Below, piece after piece: positions 1-9,003 of a stretch of DNA of 64,000 nt. Within the stretch, counting starts at the first letter, position 1, and each line of letters starts with the position of its first letter. Made by a program: the position numbers and the translations under genes. The DNA lies in contig OX393567.1 in assembly GCA_947652115.1 (NCBI GenBank), positions 18,802,350 to 18,866,349 on the forward strand. The letters are read 5' to 3'. The notes under the pieces were generated by a model. It searched no databases and was not told where the DNA came from. It was given only the letters and a program-made list of their open reading frames with translations. The DNA is from Blastomussa wellsi. Lineage: Eukaryota > Cnidaria > Anthozoa > Scleractinia > Plerogyridae.

Positions 1-359
1 GAGGACACACTCAGTGACCATTCTTTTTTGTACTGTAACATCAAACTATCCTAGGATGCAAACGTAAACTTCCTTGGTTGAGAGTGACATGTGATGGGTA
101 TTAATCAAGTGCACTTGTATTGTGATTTGCACGCTGGAATCTGTATTGAGCAGTCCGGGTTCATGTAACCTGTGATCAGGTATTCTTTATTTGTTTTGAA
201 TCGAGAGGAAGAACACAAATCTAATTATTTATTTGACCAATTGTCTGCTGCCCCCTAATTAAGTATCTGTCAACGAGAATGCCAGGTAACCAATCAGAAA
301 AAAAGTCCAGATTCTGGACTAGTTGCAGGCGAGTCGTCAAATAATTATATCAGGCATTA

Positions 360-500
360 TGCTCTTGGGCAAGACACTCTAATCTCATAGTGCCTCTCTT
401 CAGCCAGGTGTATAAATGGATACCAGTGAATTTAATGCTGGGAGGGGGGGGGGGGGGTGGGGGCTGTGGTTAAACCCTGCAATGGTTCAACTTCCCTTGT
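360..500 (+). repeat. Partial tRNA-derived SINE with poly-G tract
   Basis: It holds the SINE body (CTTGGGCAAGACACT, then GTGTATAAATGG and a run of G) without the tRNA-like head. The same body recurs at 878, 2325, 6320, 6858 and 57006. The rest of 1-676 is intronic with no further exon seen. Confidence 0.65.
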
Positions 501-676
501 TAATAGACCAATTCGGATAATGTGTTACTTTGCAAGGAGGGACTGCTTTTAAGACTAAGGGATTAAATTTATGTTGCTTCTTGTGATTTTAGTTTTTAAA
601 CGGTTTGTGGATAGAGGGAATGCCCTTTAAGATTTATAAAACTAAAATAATGTTTATGGATTATCATTTAATACAG

Positions 677-732
677 AAACTTCTTGGTGCAACACCATAC
701 ATTAAGTGGGGAAGCAACATGACATCAAACAG
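677..732 (+). CDS. UQCRC2: UQCRC2 coding exon A (first in window)
   Basis: The acceptor is TTTAATACAG and the donor is CAG|GTACAA. It encodes KLLGATPYIKWGSNMTSN plus two bases of an Arg codon, so it ends in phase 2. Confidence 0.85.
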
Positions 733-3700
733 GTACAATGCCATTCATGATCCTAACAGGAAAATTCATTATAAAAACATTAAACTGGCAGCTCCTTTGT
801 TGAGAAGGCTATGTTTTCTCTGATATGTAAAAAACTTTACTTTCTTTCCTCTGAGTTTTAGGGATTGTAAACTCTCTCCACCTAGGTGTATAAATGGGTA
901 CCGGCAAATTTAATGCTGGGGGTAACCTTGCGATGGACTAGCATCCCATCCAGGGGGGAGTAGAAATACTCCTAGTCGCTTCATGCTAAGGAAACCGGAG
1001 ATAATCGCCGGTCTGATGAGCCTCTTAAAGGCTCAAATGCAGACTTAACCTTACCCATATTGTGAATATGGCATTGTCTGCAGGCTTAACAGATTTCCTG
1101 AAGAGAGACTTTGAGGGGCCTACATCTAGACAACCAACCATTATTTTGCACATAAAGCTGTGTAATTCTATTACTAACAGTATATACTTGGTGATTTGAA
1201 TTTATTGCTGTCAGTTAAATGTTTTTATTCCAATATGCAGACTCTTAAAGGCTGCAGCTGAATCTGCTGATGGAGCTTTTTCAGTAAGTTCATTTCCTTT
1301 TTTATACAGTGCATGTGCCTTCATTGTACCTTTGAATTTGTTTTTCTGCAGGCATAAACTGGCTAAAACATAAAATAACTTTTTCCAATAATTTTCCAGT
1401 TGTAAATTATGTACATATTGTTTGAATGTGGGACATGTGGTGGCCATATTAGCAATCCAGGTTAAAACACTGTGGGGTTATTGTGCTGTGTTATTAGACC
1501 ATATGTACATGCATTAGCCATGTTTTAAATGAGTAAAATTCTTTTTTTGTTATTAATTTTAGGCATCAGCTTTCAATGCCTGCTATTCAGATGCTGGTCT
1601 ATTTGGATTTTATGTTGTTGCGGAACCTTCAAATGTTGCCAAGGTATTTGACTTCTTGTACTGATTTCTGAATCTAAAATTCACCACAAAGCTTAACTTA
1701 AACTGCAGAGTTTGTTAAACATGAAAGATAGTAAATTTTCTGCTCAGCATGAGCATGGGACAATTCATCGTTAATTTTCATCAAATCATGTTTTTACTGA
1801 GCTAAAACTTTACCATCTTTCATATTTTATCACACTTGTGTTGCTTTCGTCCTTGCTGATCCTAGCAGTATACAGCATGTTTCATATATAAATCTAGTAA
1901 ATGGCTTAGCTCACCAAACGTTCTCCTAGCTCAAGTGGTTAGAGTGCCCAACTGGTCTCCCGGCTGGTGTATGGGAGGCCATAGGTTTGAATCCTGTCTG
2001 GGACTCAGCGTTTTCCTTTGTCCTACGCTCATGTCATACTTTTGATCATTTCATCTTATCAACTGCAGAGTTTGTAATATATTTTACCACTTTAAGCGAT
2101 AAGGGAAAAGAAGCCTTAAAAAAATTGAGGCTTCAACAACACTGAAGGATTGAGTTCATATAATCAAATCCTGTTGATGCCCTGCATTTTCTTCAGCCTT
2201 TTCCCCTACCTGATTTAATTGCTTAAATTGGTGACCCAACAGTGAGTAGCTTGTCATGCTTATTTCTCTCTGCTGTGCCAAAATAATAATATCATTTATA
2301 TTGTCAGCTGTTCTGTTATCTGTTGTGGGAGGTGCAGTGACCCAATGGTTAGTGTGGACTCTGGATCGGACGGTCCGAGCTTGACACATTACTCACTGTA
2401 CACTTTACCTTTGCAGTGGGGGAGGGGGCTGGGGATGGTAACACTGCTATGGCCTAGCATCCCATCTGGGAGGGGGGGGGGGGTAGAAATATCCCTAGCT
2501 GCGTAATGTTACAGAAACCAGGATAAGTTCCAGCAGTATGGGCCACTTTGGCACGAACACTATGACATGAAGCTTTACTACCACCACCCCCCCCCCCCCC
2601 TCCCCCATCATATTCCTGTATGGGAAGATAGAACTTCACAGGAATGACCTCACTCCCAATGTTTTACTTTTTGGTATAGTTTTTAGACCATTGCACCAGT
2701 GTTGCAGAGTTGACACAGGTTCAAATTCAGTAAATCCCAAAATACTGAATCATTAAAATAACTTGACACTTATTTCATTTATGGCCGCTGTGCATTTAAA
2801 CAATTATTTCACTACAGGTTATGAAATCTGTGGTTGGTCAGTTCTCTAAAGCTTCCAAGGGAGACATCTCTGATCAGGAGGTTACTAGAGCAAAGTAAGT
2901 CATAAGAATTAGTACCGGACTAGTCAAACTTTTCCATCAATCCAAGAATCTTCTTCCTCAAATGTCTTATACCTTGAAATTCATTGGTTTTCTACTGGCA
3001 ATCCGTAATCTGGTTGATTCCCTCCTGTTTTGTATTTAATATATCAAACACGAGAGACAGTGTTTCATCGAGATATTAAACACCGAGAAGAGAGTTGAAA
3101 GTATGATGTGCAGCGGAGTATTTTTGACGAAATTCAAGGGTTTGGATAGCCGATGAAACACTGTCTCGAGTGTTTTATATATCTTCTCAATCGAAACAAA
3201 AACTAAGGCGTAAACAGAGCAATAAATTCGTAAAAATCTATGCTAATTAAGACCGGGTATCCAAACCTCCTTCACAGTTATGGTTTTCTTTGTTCTAAAG
3301 TGATGAATTAAGAATTGCTGATAGAAAACCATCACATCATCATGTTCTTTGTTGGTTTTGGGGTGCAATTCTTTTGAGTTTCTACTAAATTGGTGTAAGT
3401 AATCACCTCGTTTAGTGTTTAGTATTCTGAGTAGTTGTTTTTTGTTTATTTAAGTTTCTTTTGCTGTGTTACATTGAATGTACTATATGTACTATATATT
3501 AGCAAAATAAATGGTGGTTGTTGTCATTAAAACAATTTTTTTTATTTAAACATATTTGTTCAAAGAAGTTCGCCCCAAGAGCATTCACTTTGGTCATCTA
3601 GGGGGCTCACTTCTAAATAATTTTACAATCAAAAAAGCATAAGGATAAGACAATTACGAAGATGCCGAAAAGAGGTCAAAAGTGTTAATCGCCTTTCTTG

Positions 3701-6700
3701 AAACGCTTGTTTTCAATAATAAATTTTTTCACATGAAAAACAATTTCTTGTTCTGATCTAGTGTCAAAAGAGATGAACCATTCAAAAAACTATCCAATAA
3801 CGTTGAATCGGAAATATTTGACCACTTTTCGGCAATTTAGACTACAACGAACTGACTGCTTGCCTTTGTTTTTGATGAGCGGCCGTCACCTTGACTGCTC
3901 CCCTTTGATACTTCGCTCATAGAAAACGTTTTCAAACCAACAACTGAACAATTTCGTTGATTGTCGGTCATGAACTGGAGCGGCCTGGTGACTAGCAAAA
4001 TTTGGAGGTGAGAGGTGGGGAGCACAAAACAATTTACCTAGCTCGGGTGTACACGTCGTATTTCTCAGTGGCTATTTAAACTATAAAAGCTTGGTCTGTG
4101 TGACGTCATAAAATTCTGAAATCAAAATTCGTTTGGCCTGCTAAATTTTCGTTGCCACTAGGTGCATGGCTAACTAAAAATATATCTTTTCGCAAATTTT
4201 CAGCTCGATAGTACCCTTCGTTTTGAAAACAGAGCATCTCGAATATTCGAGTTCTCGGTCGTATGTGACATCAAGCTGAGAACCGTGACAAAACTTTAAA
4301 TGTTCTAACTGTGAGAATCGGAGAATCATACGCAGAAGAAGCTTGTTTAATCGGCTACTTACACCAATTCTCTCTGAAATGCCGAAAATCCTTGCAACGT
4401 CAGCCCATTGAAGCCCTGCTTATCCATGTAAAGTTACTAACTACTCTTGAACAAGCTGACGTGGTGTAACCGTGGTCTTCCAACTTCGCCTTTCCTCGCT
4501 ACCGATACAATAGGCTGAGTAGCCGACTCCTCGAATTTATCAAGATCCCTCTCGGATTCTTCTGCAATTCTCTCGAAGTGACTTCGTAGCTCACTGAAGA
4601 TGTCGAGTAGTTGGTGTAAGTAGCCGATTAAGCAAGCTTCTTGTGTGATTGAATCTTCGATTCTCACAGTTAGAACATTTAAAGTTATTTCGTATTCGTC
4701 TAGTGTATGAATAAAGAACTCTGAAGAATCGAATTGAGTGGCTGCAGTGTTTCGTTGTTGCTGTGCACTCGTTATAAGTCTGCCTAAATCCCCCAAACTT
4801 TCTGTATCTGCCGGTAGCCATCTGCGGGGAATCCGGGTACAATATAACTTCCAATTCACAAATTTTTTTCCGCTTCCTCGTCTTTTATTTGTAACAAACA
4901 TGTTTAGATGTAACGAACATCATTTTGTTGTATCGAACATCTTTTAGTTGTATCGAACATCTTTTAGTTGCATCGAACTTCTGTAGTTCACACAACGATG
5001 TGTGTAAGATAACATTGATGTATGTACATTCGATATTTTGTCCGTTAAAAGCCGCCATGCTGAGGTCTTTATCCTCCTTTTATTTTTTCTACAGGAACCA
5101 GATGAAAGCGCATCTTCTTATGAACAGCGAATGCCAGGATACGATATTTGAAGACATTGGCTCCCAGGTAAGTTTTCTGCCTCAGTTGAGGAAAGGTTTT
5201 TTTCGTTCAATTGGTTATGTAAAACCTGTTGCTAATTTGGAGTCCATTGGACTCGAATTGGAGACATTAAGAATTCGAACCCTGCCATCCCCCTTGCGTG
5301 TTGCCGAAAACGAGGAGAACAAATTGTACTTACACCCAAGAAAAAAGAAAGAAGCTGAAAAAATGATGGTGAAAGTTTCAAATTTTGTGTAGATCGCAAA
5401 CGTGGTTTACAACGTTCATTCAGAAAAGCATGGCTTGCTGATCTGCATTTTGCTCGACATGTTTAAAGCGATTTTAGCAGACACAAAGCCAACTGAAATT
5501 ATCTTTTGTTGCTGATTCTAATACTGAATTTCGCACCCACCGAGTCCGCACCCCAGGCCACGTTTAAAGAACGAGAAATAATCAGTGTTTTCACTCTGCA
5601 GCGCTTAAAGAACGAGAAATAATCATTGTTTTCATTCTAGTGGTGTGTGCGAACTTGGACGCTGCGAACTTGATTGGATGCGAAACCTCCTGCTACCGAA
5701 TTTCAATTAGCCGTTTCGCCCAGAACAAGTTTCGCCCAAATCGTTTTCGCCCAGAACAAGCAAGAATCGTTTCGAAGCAACTACACTATACAATGCCACT
5801 TCAAAGATTGTTAGATTTTGGTTGTATGAACTAGAAACACGTGGTCACTCGTTTGACGAGTAATGGGCGGGGCAAATTGATTTTAGATGTGGGCAAAACA
5901 CTTCATGGGTGAATTTTTTGGGGGACGAAACTCGCAGTTACCGGATTCAATAATCCAGCTTTGAACAACTGGGTCGAGTACAACTGAGGTGTGCACTGTT
6001 TTTTGCCAGATGTCAACAAAGGGAAGTTACACGTCAACTCAAGAAGCTGTCACAGCAGTTGATTCTATTACAAAAACTGACATTTTGACGGTAAGAAAAA
6101 CTGACACGGTACGGTAATAATTATACGTTTGCTGATGTCAAATCCGTTTGGACAGCACTAAAAGTGAAATCACGATACGTTAGATAATAAATCTCGTATT
6201 GGATGTTTTAGTGTGTAGTAAAACAAAGCATTTGTTCTTGTTATTTGTATTTTGTCCCGCCTTACTTACGAAAGTGACCAAGAAGATAAATTGGTTTAGA
6301 AGGGCTAGTGGTTATGCGGGAGGCGTGTTGGCCTGATGGTTAGTGTGCTGGTCACTGGACCGAACGGTTCGAGCCTCAGCCGGGGCACTGCGCCGTGTTC
6401 TTGGGCAAGACACTTTACACGTAAGTGCCTCTCTCCACCCAGGGGTCTGGGGCAATCTGACAGAATGCTGGGGAGGGCTGGGGAGTAACCTGTGATGGAC
6501 TAGCATCCAAACCAGTGGGAGTAGAAATACTCCTAGCCATTCCAGTTTCTTTAGAAACTTACCCCCCCCCCCTTTACTTTTACTTACTGATGGAACGCAC
6601 AATGGCCTCATGATTGTTTAGTATGCTGCTCTCCAGATCGAGCGATACCCCTGTTTTGGGTCCTGACCGGGGCCAATGTTATGGCAGTTTACTCTCATAC

Positions 6701-8025
6701 TGCCTCTCTCTACCCAGGGGTAAAATGGGTGCAATGAATTGATGGGGCTACCTGACAGAATGCTAGGGAGTAACCTGCGATGGACTAACATGCCATCCAA
6801 GGGGGGGGGGGGGTTTGGGCCTAATAGGCTTTGCTTTTACTTAACTGGTTGTGATGGAACGCACAGTGGCCTCATGACTGTTTAGTGTGCTGCTCTCCAG
6901 ATCGAGCAATCCCCCCGGTTTGAGCCCTTGCCTGGGTCACGCGATGTGTTCTTTGGTAGGCACTTTACTCTCGTACTGCCTCTCTCCACCAAGGTGTGTG
7001 AATGGGTACTGGCGAAGTTAATGATTTGGAGGTGGGGGGTGGGGGGGGGAGTAACCCTGCGATGGACAAGCATCCCACCCAGGGTGGAGTAGAAACACTG
7101 TGGAAACCGGGATAAGCCTACCGACCTGATGGGCCAATAGACTCGTACGCAGACTTATCTACTGGTCATGCATGCTAGTATTTGTTGATGTTCCTATAGT
7201 AGCTACGTCAAGGATTGTCGTTCGTGTTCCGTTTCAGTGTTCCCTGCCTTAGCTATCCTTGTTCGCTTTTGCTTTATTATTGTCTTTCGGTGCTTTCAGC
7301 TTGGATAAGAGGGCTGTTCACATTTGATTAATGATTTTAAAAACAAAAGGCAGAAGTTATTAAATCAAGTTCTTAATTGTTCCGGTTGGAGCAGTTTCTA
7401 ATCAAACCCCTTGAGTTCTTTTTCTTTTCGTTTTTGCCCTGGCTGTAATTCAGCCTATTTCAAAGATGCACTTGTTAGTAATCGTCGATGTTCTAACAAC
7501 AAGAACAACAACAAGAATTTATTTATTACAAATTTGTGAGGGTAGTAAGGGCTTGCCCCGCAAATAGCCACTAAGCTAGTCGAGGCGGGACAAGATGTGC
7601 ACGAGAAACATAATAGAAAAGACAAATCACAATAAATTACAAACATACTGGAAAACGGAAAAACTTAGCTTTACATAATAACGCAGATTTAAGCTATACA
7701 ACAATATTAAAGTAAATTACATGTTATTTTCATTATTGTTAATATTACAATTGAGAATATCGAGATGAAGAGAGAATCAAATTATACTAGCAAAAGAGGA
7801 GGACATAGAGAATCAGGTTTTGATTTGGTTAATTATCGTTTCCACTTCAATATAGGAGTCTACAATTTCAAGTATATCAATAACTTTCCTTTTAGGGATT
7901 TTTTAAAAGATCTTTTTCCCCTTTTTTCTCAATTGCAGGTGGCCAAACGTGTGTTTTCTGGCAAGCCTTCACTGTCAGCCGCGGGCGACGTGTCTACAAT
8001 GCCGGGTTTGGACGAACTCTTCTAA
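677..8025 (+). CDS. UQCRC2: Cytochrome b-c1 complex subunit 2, mitochondrial (C-terminal part, 7 exons)
   Basis: Core protein 2 of respiratory complex III (ubiquinol:cytochrome c reductase), an M16-family protein on the matrix side of the inner mitochondrial membrane. It has a structural and assembly role. Seven exons join in frame: 677-732, 1241-1283, 1563-1643, 2818-2894, 5095-5167, 6010-6090 and 7939-8025. All introns are GT-AG and the phases are consistent. The joined exons encode the last 165 residues, roughly the final third of a ~450-residue family member; earlier exons lie left of the window. Diagnostic stretches seen are LLGATPYIKWGSN, AFNACYSDAGLFGFYVV, FEDIGSQ and the end MPGLDELF, which match the order and spacing of animal UQCRC2 (human ...GPHVKRGSN..., AFNASYSDSGLFGIY, ...VDEL). 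No frameshift or lost splice site is seen, so the gene looks functional. Identity is confident; exon edges were set by eye. Confidence 0.93.
878..1057 (+). repeat. Partial tRNA-derived SINE in UQCRC2 intron
   Basis: This is a 5'-truncated copy of the SINE body (GTGTATAAATGGGTACC, GCGATGGACTAGCATCCC, then the AATACTCCTAG segment). It fills most of the intron between exons A and B. Confidence 0.7.
1241..1283 (+). CDS. UQCRC2: UQCRC2 coding exon B
   Basis: The acceptor is ATATGCAG and the donor is TCA|GTAAGT. It completes the Arg codon and reads LLKAAAESADGAFS, ending in phase 0. At 43 bp it is the shortest exon seen. Confidence 0.88.
1563..1643 (+). CDS. UQCRC2: UQCRC2 coding exon C
   Basis: The acceptor is TTAATTTTAG and the donor is AAG|GTATTT. 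It holds the most recognisable UQCRC2 motif, FNACYSDAGLFGFYVV. It is 27 codons, phase 0 at both ends. Confidence 0.93.
1922..2020 (+). repeat. tRNA-like SINE head
   Basis: TAGCTCAAGTGGTTAGAG resembles a Pol III A box, and GGTTTGAATCC about 50 bases later resembles a B box. The insert does not fold as a proper tRNA because an extra stretch lies between the boxes. It is probably the head of a second SINE family. Confidence 0.5.
2325..2545 (+). repeat. tRNA-derived SINE in UQCRC2 intron
   Basis: It has a head CCAATGGTTAGTGTGG and a degenerate B box GGTCCGAGC, followed by the body with two poly-G tracts and the AGAAATA..CCTAG segment. It matches the family at 57006. Confidence 0.7.
2818..2894 (+). 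CDS. UQCRC2: UQCRC2 coding exon D
   Basis: The acceptor is CACTACAG and the donor is CAAA|GTAAGT. It encodes a helix with GQFSKASKGDISDQEVTRAK and ends in phase 2. It corresponds to the segment before the K(L)KA helix of the family. Confidence 0.9.
3040..3182. mobile_element. MITE with ~25-bp terminal inverted repeats (copy 1)
   Basis: The left end ATATCAAACACGAGAGACAG mirrors the right end CTGTCTCGAGTGTTTTATAT, with the inner arms GTTTCATC and GATGAAAC. A second copy of the whole element lies at 41878-42020. It is non-coding, sits in the UQCRC2 intron between exons D and E, and is probably mobilised by a transposase elsewhere. Confidence 0.85.
3540..4290. repeat. Dispersed repeat, inverted relative copy at 19970-20690
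   Basis: Stretches such as AAGAAGTTCGCCCCAAGAGC and TGACGTCATAAAATTCTGAA recur in reverse complement near 20400-20430 and 20630-20660. The distant copy is split by a foldback insertion at about 19985-20515. Confidence 0.75.
4290..4901 (-). pseudogene. Broken transposase/integrase-like gene fragment (N-terminal part)
   Basis: An open frame (complement 4437-4901, 154 codons) has an acidic coiled-coil-like part (CLIGYLHQLLDIFSELRSHF, then ERIAEESERDLDKFEESATQ), followed by GRPRL and a stop. In another frame just beyond lies LQWADVARIFGIS, which looks like the helix-turn-helix that should follow, so a frameshift separates them. This order (charged helix, GRPR, HTH) resembles the N-terminus of integrase-type cnidarian transposases as I remember them; no catalytic domain is present. 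After about 4370 the sequence turns back on itself: 4290-4370 is an inverted, diverged copy of about 4614-4690. It is a dead element in the UQCRC2 intron, on the opposite strand. The family name is uncertain. Confidence 0.5.
5095..5167 (+). CDS. UQCRC2: UQCRC2 coding exon E
   Basis: The acceptor is TTTTCTACAG and the donor is CAG|GTAAGT. It completes a Lys codon and reads NQMKAHLLMNSECQ...FEDIGSQ, matching the family pattern of a LMSVESSEGF-like helix followed by EEVGSQ. Confidence 0.92.
6010..6090 (+). CDS. UQCRC2: UQCRC2 coding exon F
   Basis: The acceptor is TTTTGCCAG and the donor is ACG|GTAAGA. It reads MSTKGSYTSTQEAVTAVDSI and then TKTDILT. It aligns with the family's GSYMPPSTVLQQIDSV region and is phase 0 at both ends. 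Confidence 0.92.
6320..6555 (+). repeat. tRNA-derived SINE, first of three in UQCRC2 last intron
   Basis: It has a TGATGGTTAGTGTGCTGG A-box region and GGTTCGAGCCTC B box, then CTTGGGCAAGACACTTTAC and the AGTAGAAATACTCCTAG body. This is the best preserved of the three neighbouring copies. Confidence 0.8.
6603..6835 (+). repeat. tRNA-derived SINE, second of three
   Basis: It begins GGCCTCATGATTGTTTAGTA and contains TCCAGATCGAGCGATACC, then the shared body with a poly-G tract. It is more like the copy at 6858 than the one at 6320. Confidence 0.7.
6858..7145 (+). repeat. tRNA-derived SINE, third of three
   Basis: It shares the head of copy two (GGCCTCATGACTGTTTAGTG) and has a full body with GGTGTGTGAATGGGTACTGG and poly-G. 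The three adjacent copies lie in one intron (6091-7938) in the same orientation. From 7146 to 7938 I see only intronic AT-rich sequence. Confidence 0.75.
7939..8025 (+). CDS. UQCRC2: UQCRC2 terminal coding exon
   Basis: The acceptor is CAATTGCAG. It encodes VAKRVFSGKPSLSAAGD and then VSTMPGLDELF with a TAA stop at 8023-8025. The Ala-Ala-x-Gly-Asp/Asn and (D)EL end matches the C-terminus of animal core protein 2. Confidence 0.94.
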   Translation: MAKRVFSGKPSLSAAGDVSTMPGLDELF

Positions 8026-8177
8026 TCTTTTTTTTTTTCACACCCTTCAGTGATTGAGACATTATGTACTTGCTGTGTGAATTGAAGCAGAGTTATTGGT
8101 ATAGACATTTATTATTTTTTAACAAGACTGATTCTTCATGGTACTCATGGCTCGTTGTAAAGAAGTGAATTTTCATC

Positions 8178-8183
8178 AATAAA
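8178..8183 (+). terminator. Candidate polyadenylation signal of UQCRC2
   Basis: A canonical AATAAA lies 153 bases past the UQCRC2 stop. It is the first such hexamer downstream, so the 3' UTR is probably about 170 bases long. Confidence 0.7.
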
Positions 8184-8261
8184 CGCGTCGCCTTGCTCTT
8201 GGCGTTATTAAGCTGTGAACGCATGGATAATTAATTATTTTGCTCTTTGCGTGCTTGCATG

Positions 8262-8567
8262 CAACAATTCAAGCTTTCATTTTATAGTAAAGCGCTCATG
8301 CAAAAGTTTGTTATAGTCATCTCCATCTTAATGGTCATCTCTATAAGACGGACAACTGGTGTTGCTCCTGCACGCTGTTTTTCAGTCATTTTACTGTAAC
8401 TAAACTCTCTAAGCCAACAATTCAAGATTTTATTTTATAAAGCGCTCATGCAAAAGTTTGTTATAGTAATCATTCTCTTAATAATCATCTCTGTAAGACG
8501 GTCACCTCTATAAGACTCTATAAGTGTTGCTCCTGCACGCTGTTTTTCAGTCATTTTACTGTAACTA
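8262..8567. repeat. Direct duplication of a ~150-bp non-coding unit
   Basis: The unit from CAACAATTCAAG through AAAGCGCTCATGCAAAAG to TTTTCAGTCATTTTACTGTA occurs at 8262-8400 and again at 8415-8567, with a small indel. A fragment (GCGCTGTTTTTAGTCATTTT) recurs near 10640. Confidence 0.8.
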
Positions 8568-8815
8568 AAGCCGCACCCTTCCGTAATCCGGACAACTGGT
8601 GTTGGTCCCTGTGCGCTGTTTTCTGGGACAGTTGGCGCCAGTCCCGAGGGATCTAAAATACCAAACTTTAGCGTTTTCACCTTCTTTCTGCCGCCCATGG
8701 TATTTTGATACCTTCTTAGTCTGGCGCAACGCGTTTGGCGTTTCGTCCTGGCCCGGCCAAGGAACTTGATTTCAACTGTACAGCGAACGAGTCAAAAGGG
8801 TATGTACTAAAAAGA

Positions 8816-9003
8816 GGAACACCGGAACACCGGAACACCGGAACACCGGAACACCGGAACACCGGAACACCGGAACACCGGAACACCACAAAACACGGAA
8901 CACCGGAACTCCCCGGAACATCAGAAATACCATAAAATGCCAATACATTTCTGGTGTTCCGGTGTTCCGTGTGTTGTGGTGTTCCGGTATTCCGTGTTCC
9001 TGG
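8816..9003. repeat. 8-bp tandem repeat with inverted partner
   Basis: GGAACACC is repeated nine times without error from 8816 to 8887, then degenerates to about 8920. After a ~30-bp spacer the complementary motif GGTGTTCC appears several times at 8952-9003, so the strand can fold into a hairpin. Long frames read through it on both strands (GTPEHRNT repeats), but these are a trivial result of the 8-bp unit. Confidence 0.9.

Noticed and set aside
1922..2020. Possible tRNA gene
   Set aside because: A- and B-box-like motifs are present but the acceptor and anticodon arms do not pair and there is extra sequence between them; called a SINE head instead.
4925..5392. 155-codon plus-strand frame as an independent gene
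   Set aside because: It is UQCRC2 exon E read through into both flanking introns.
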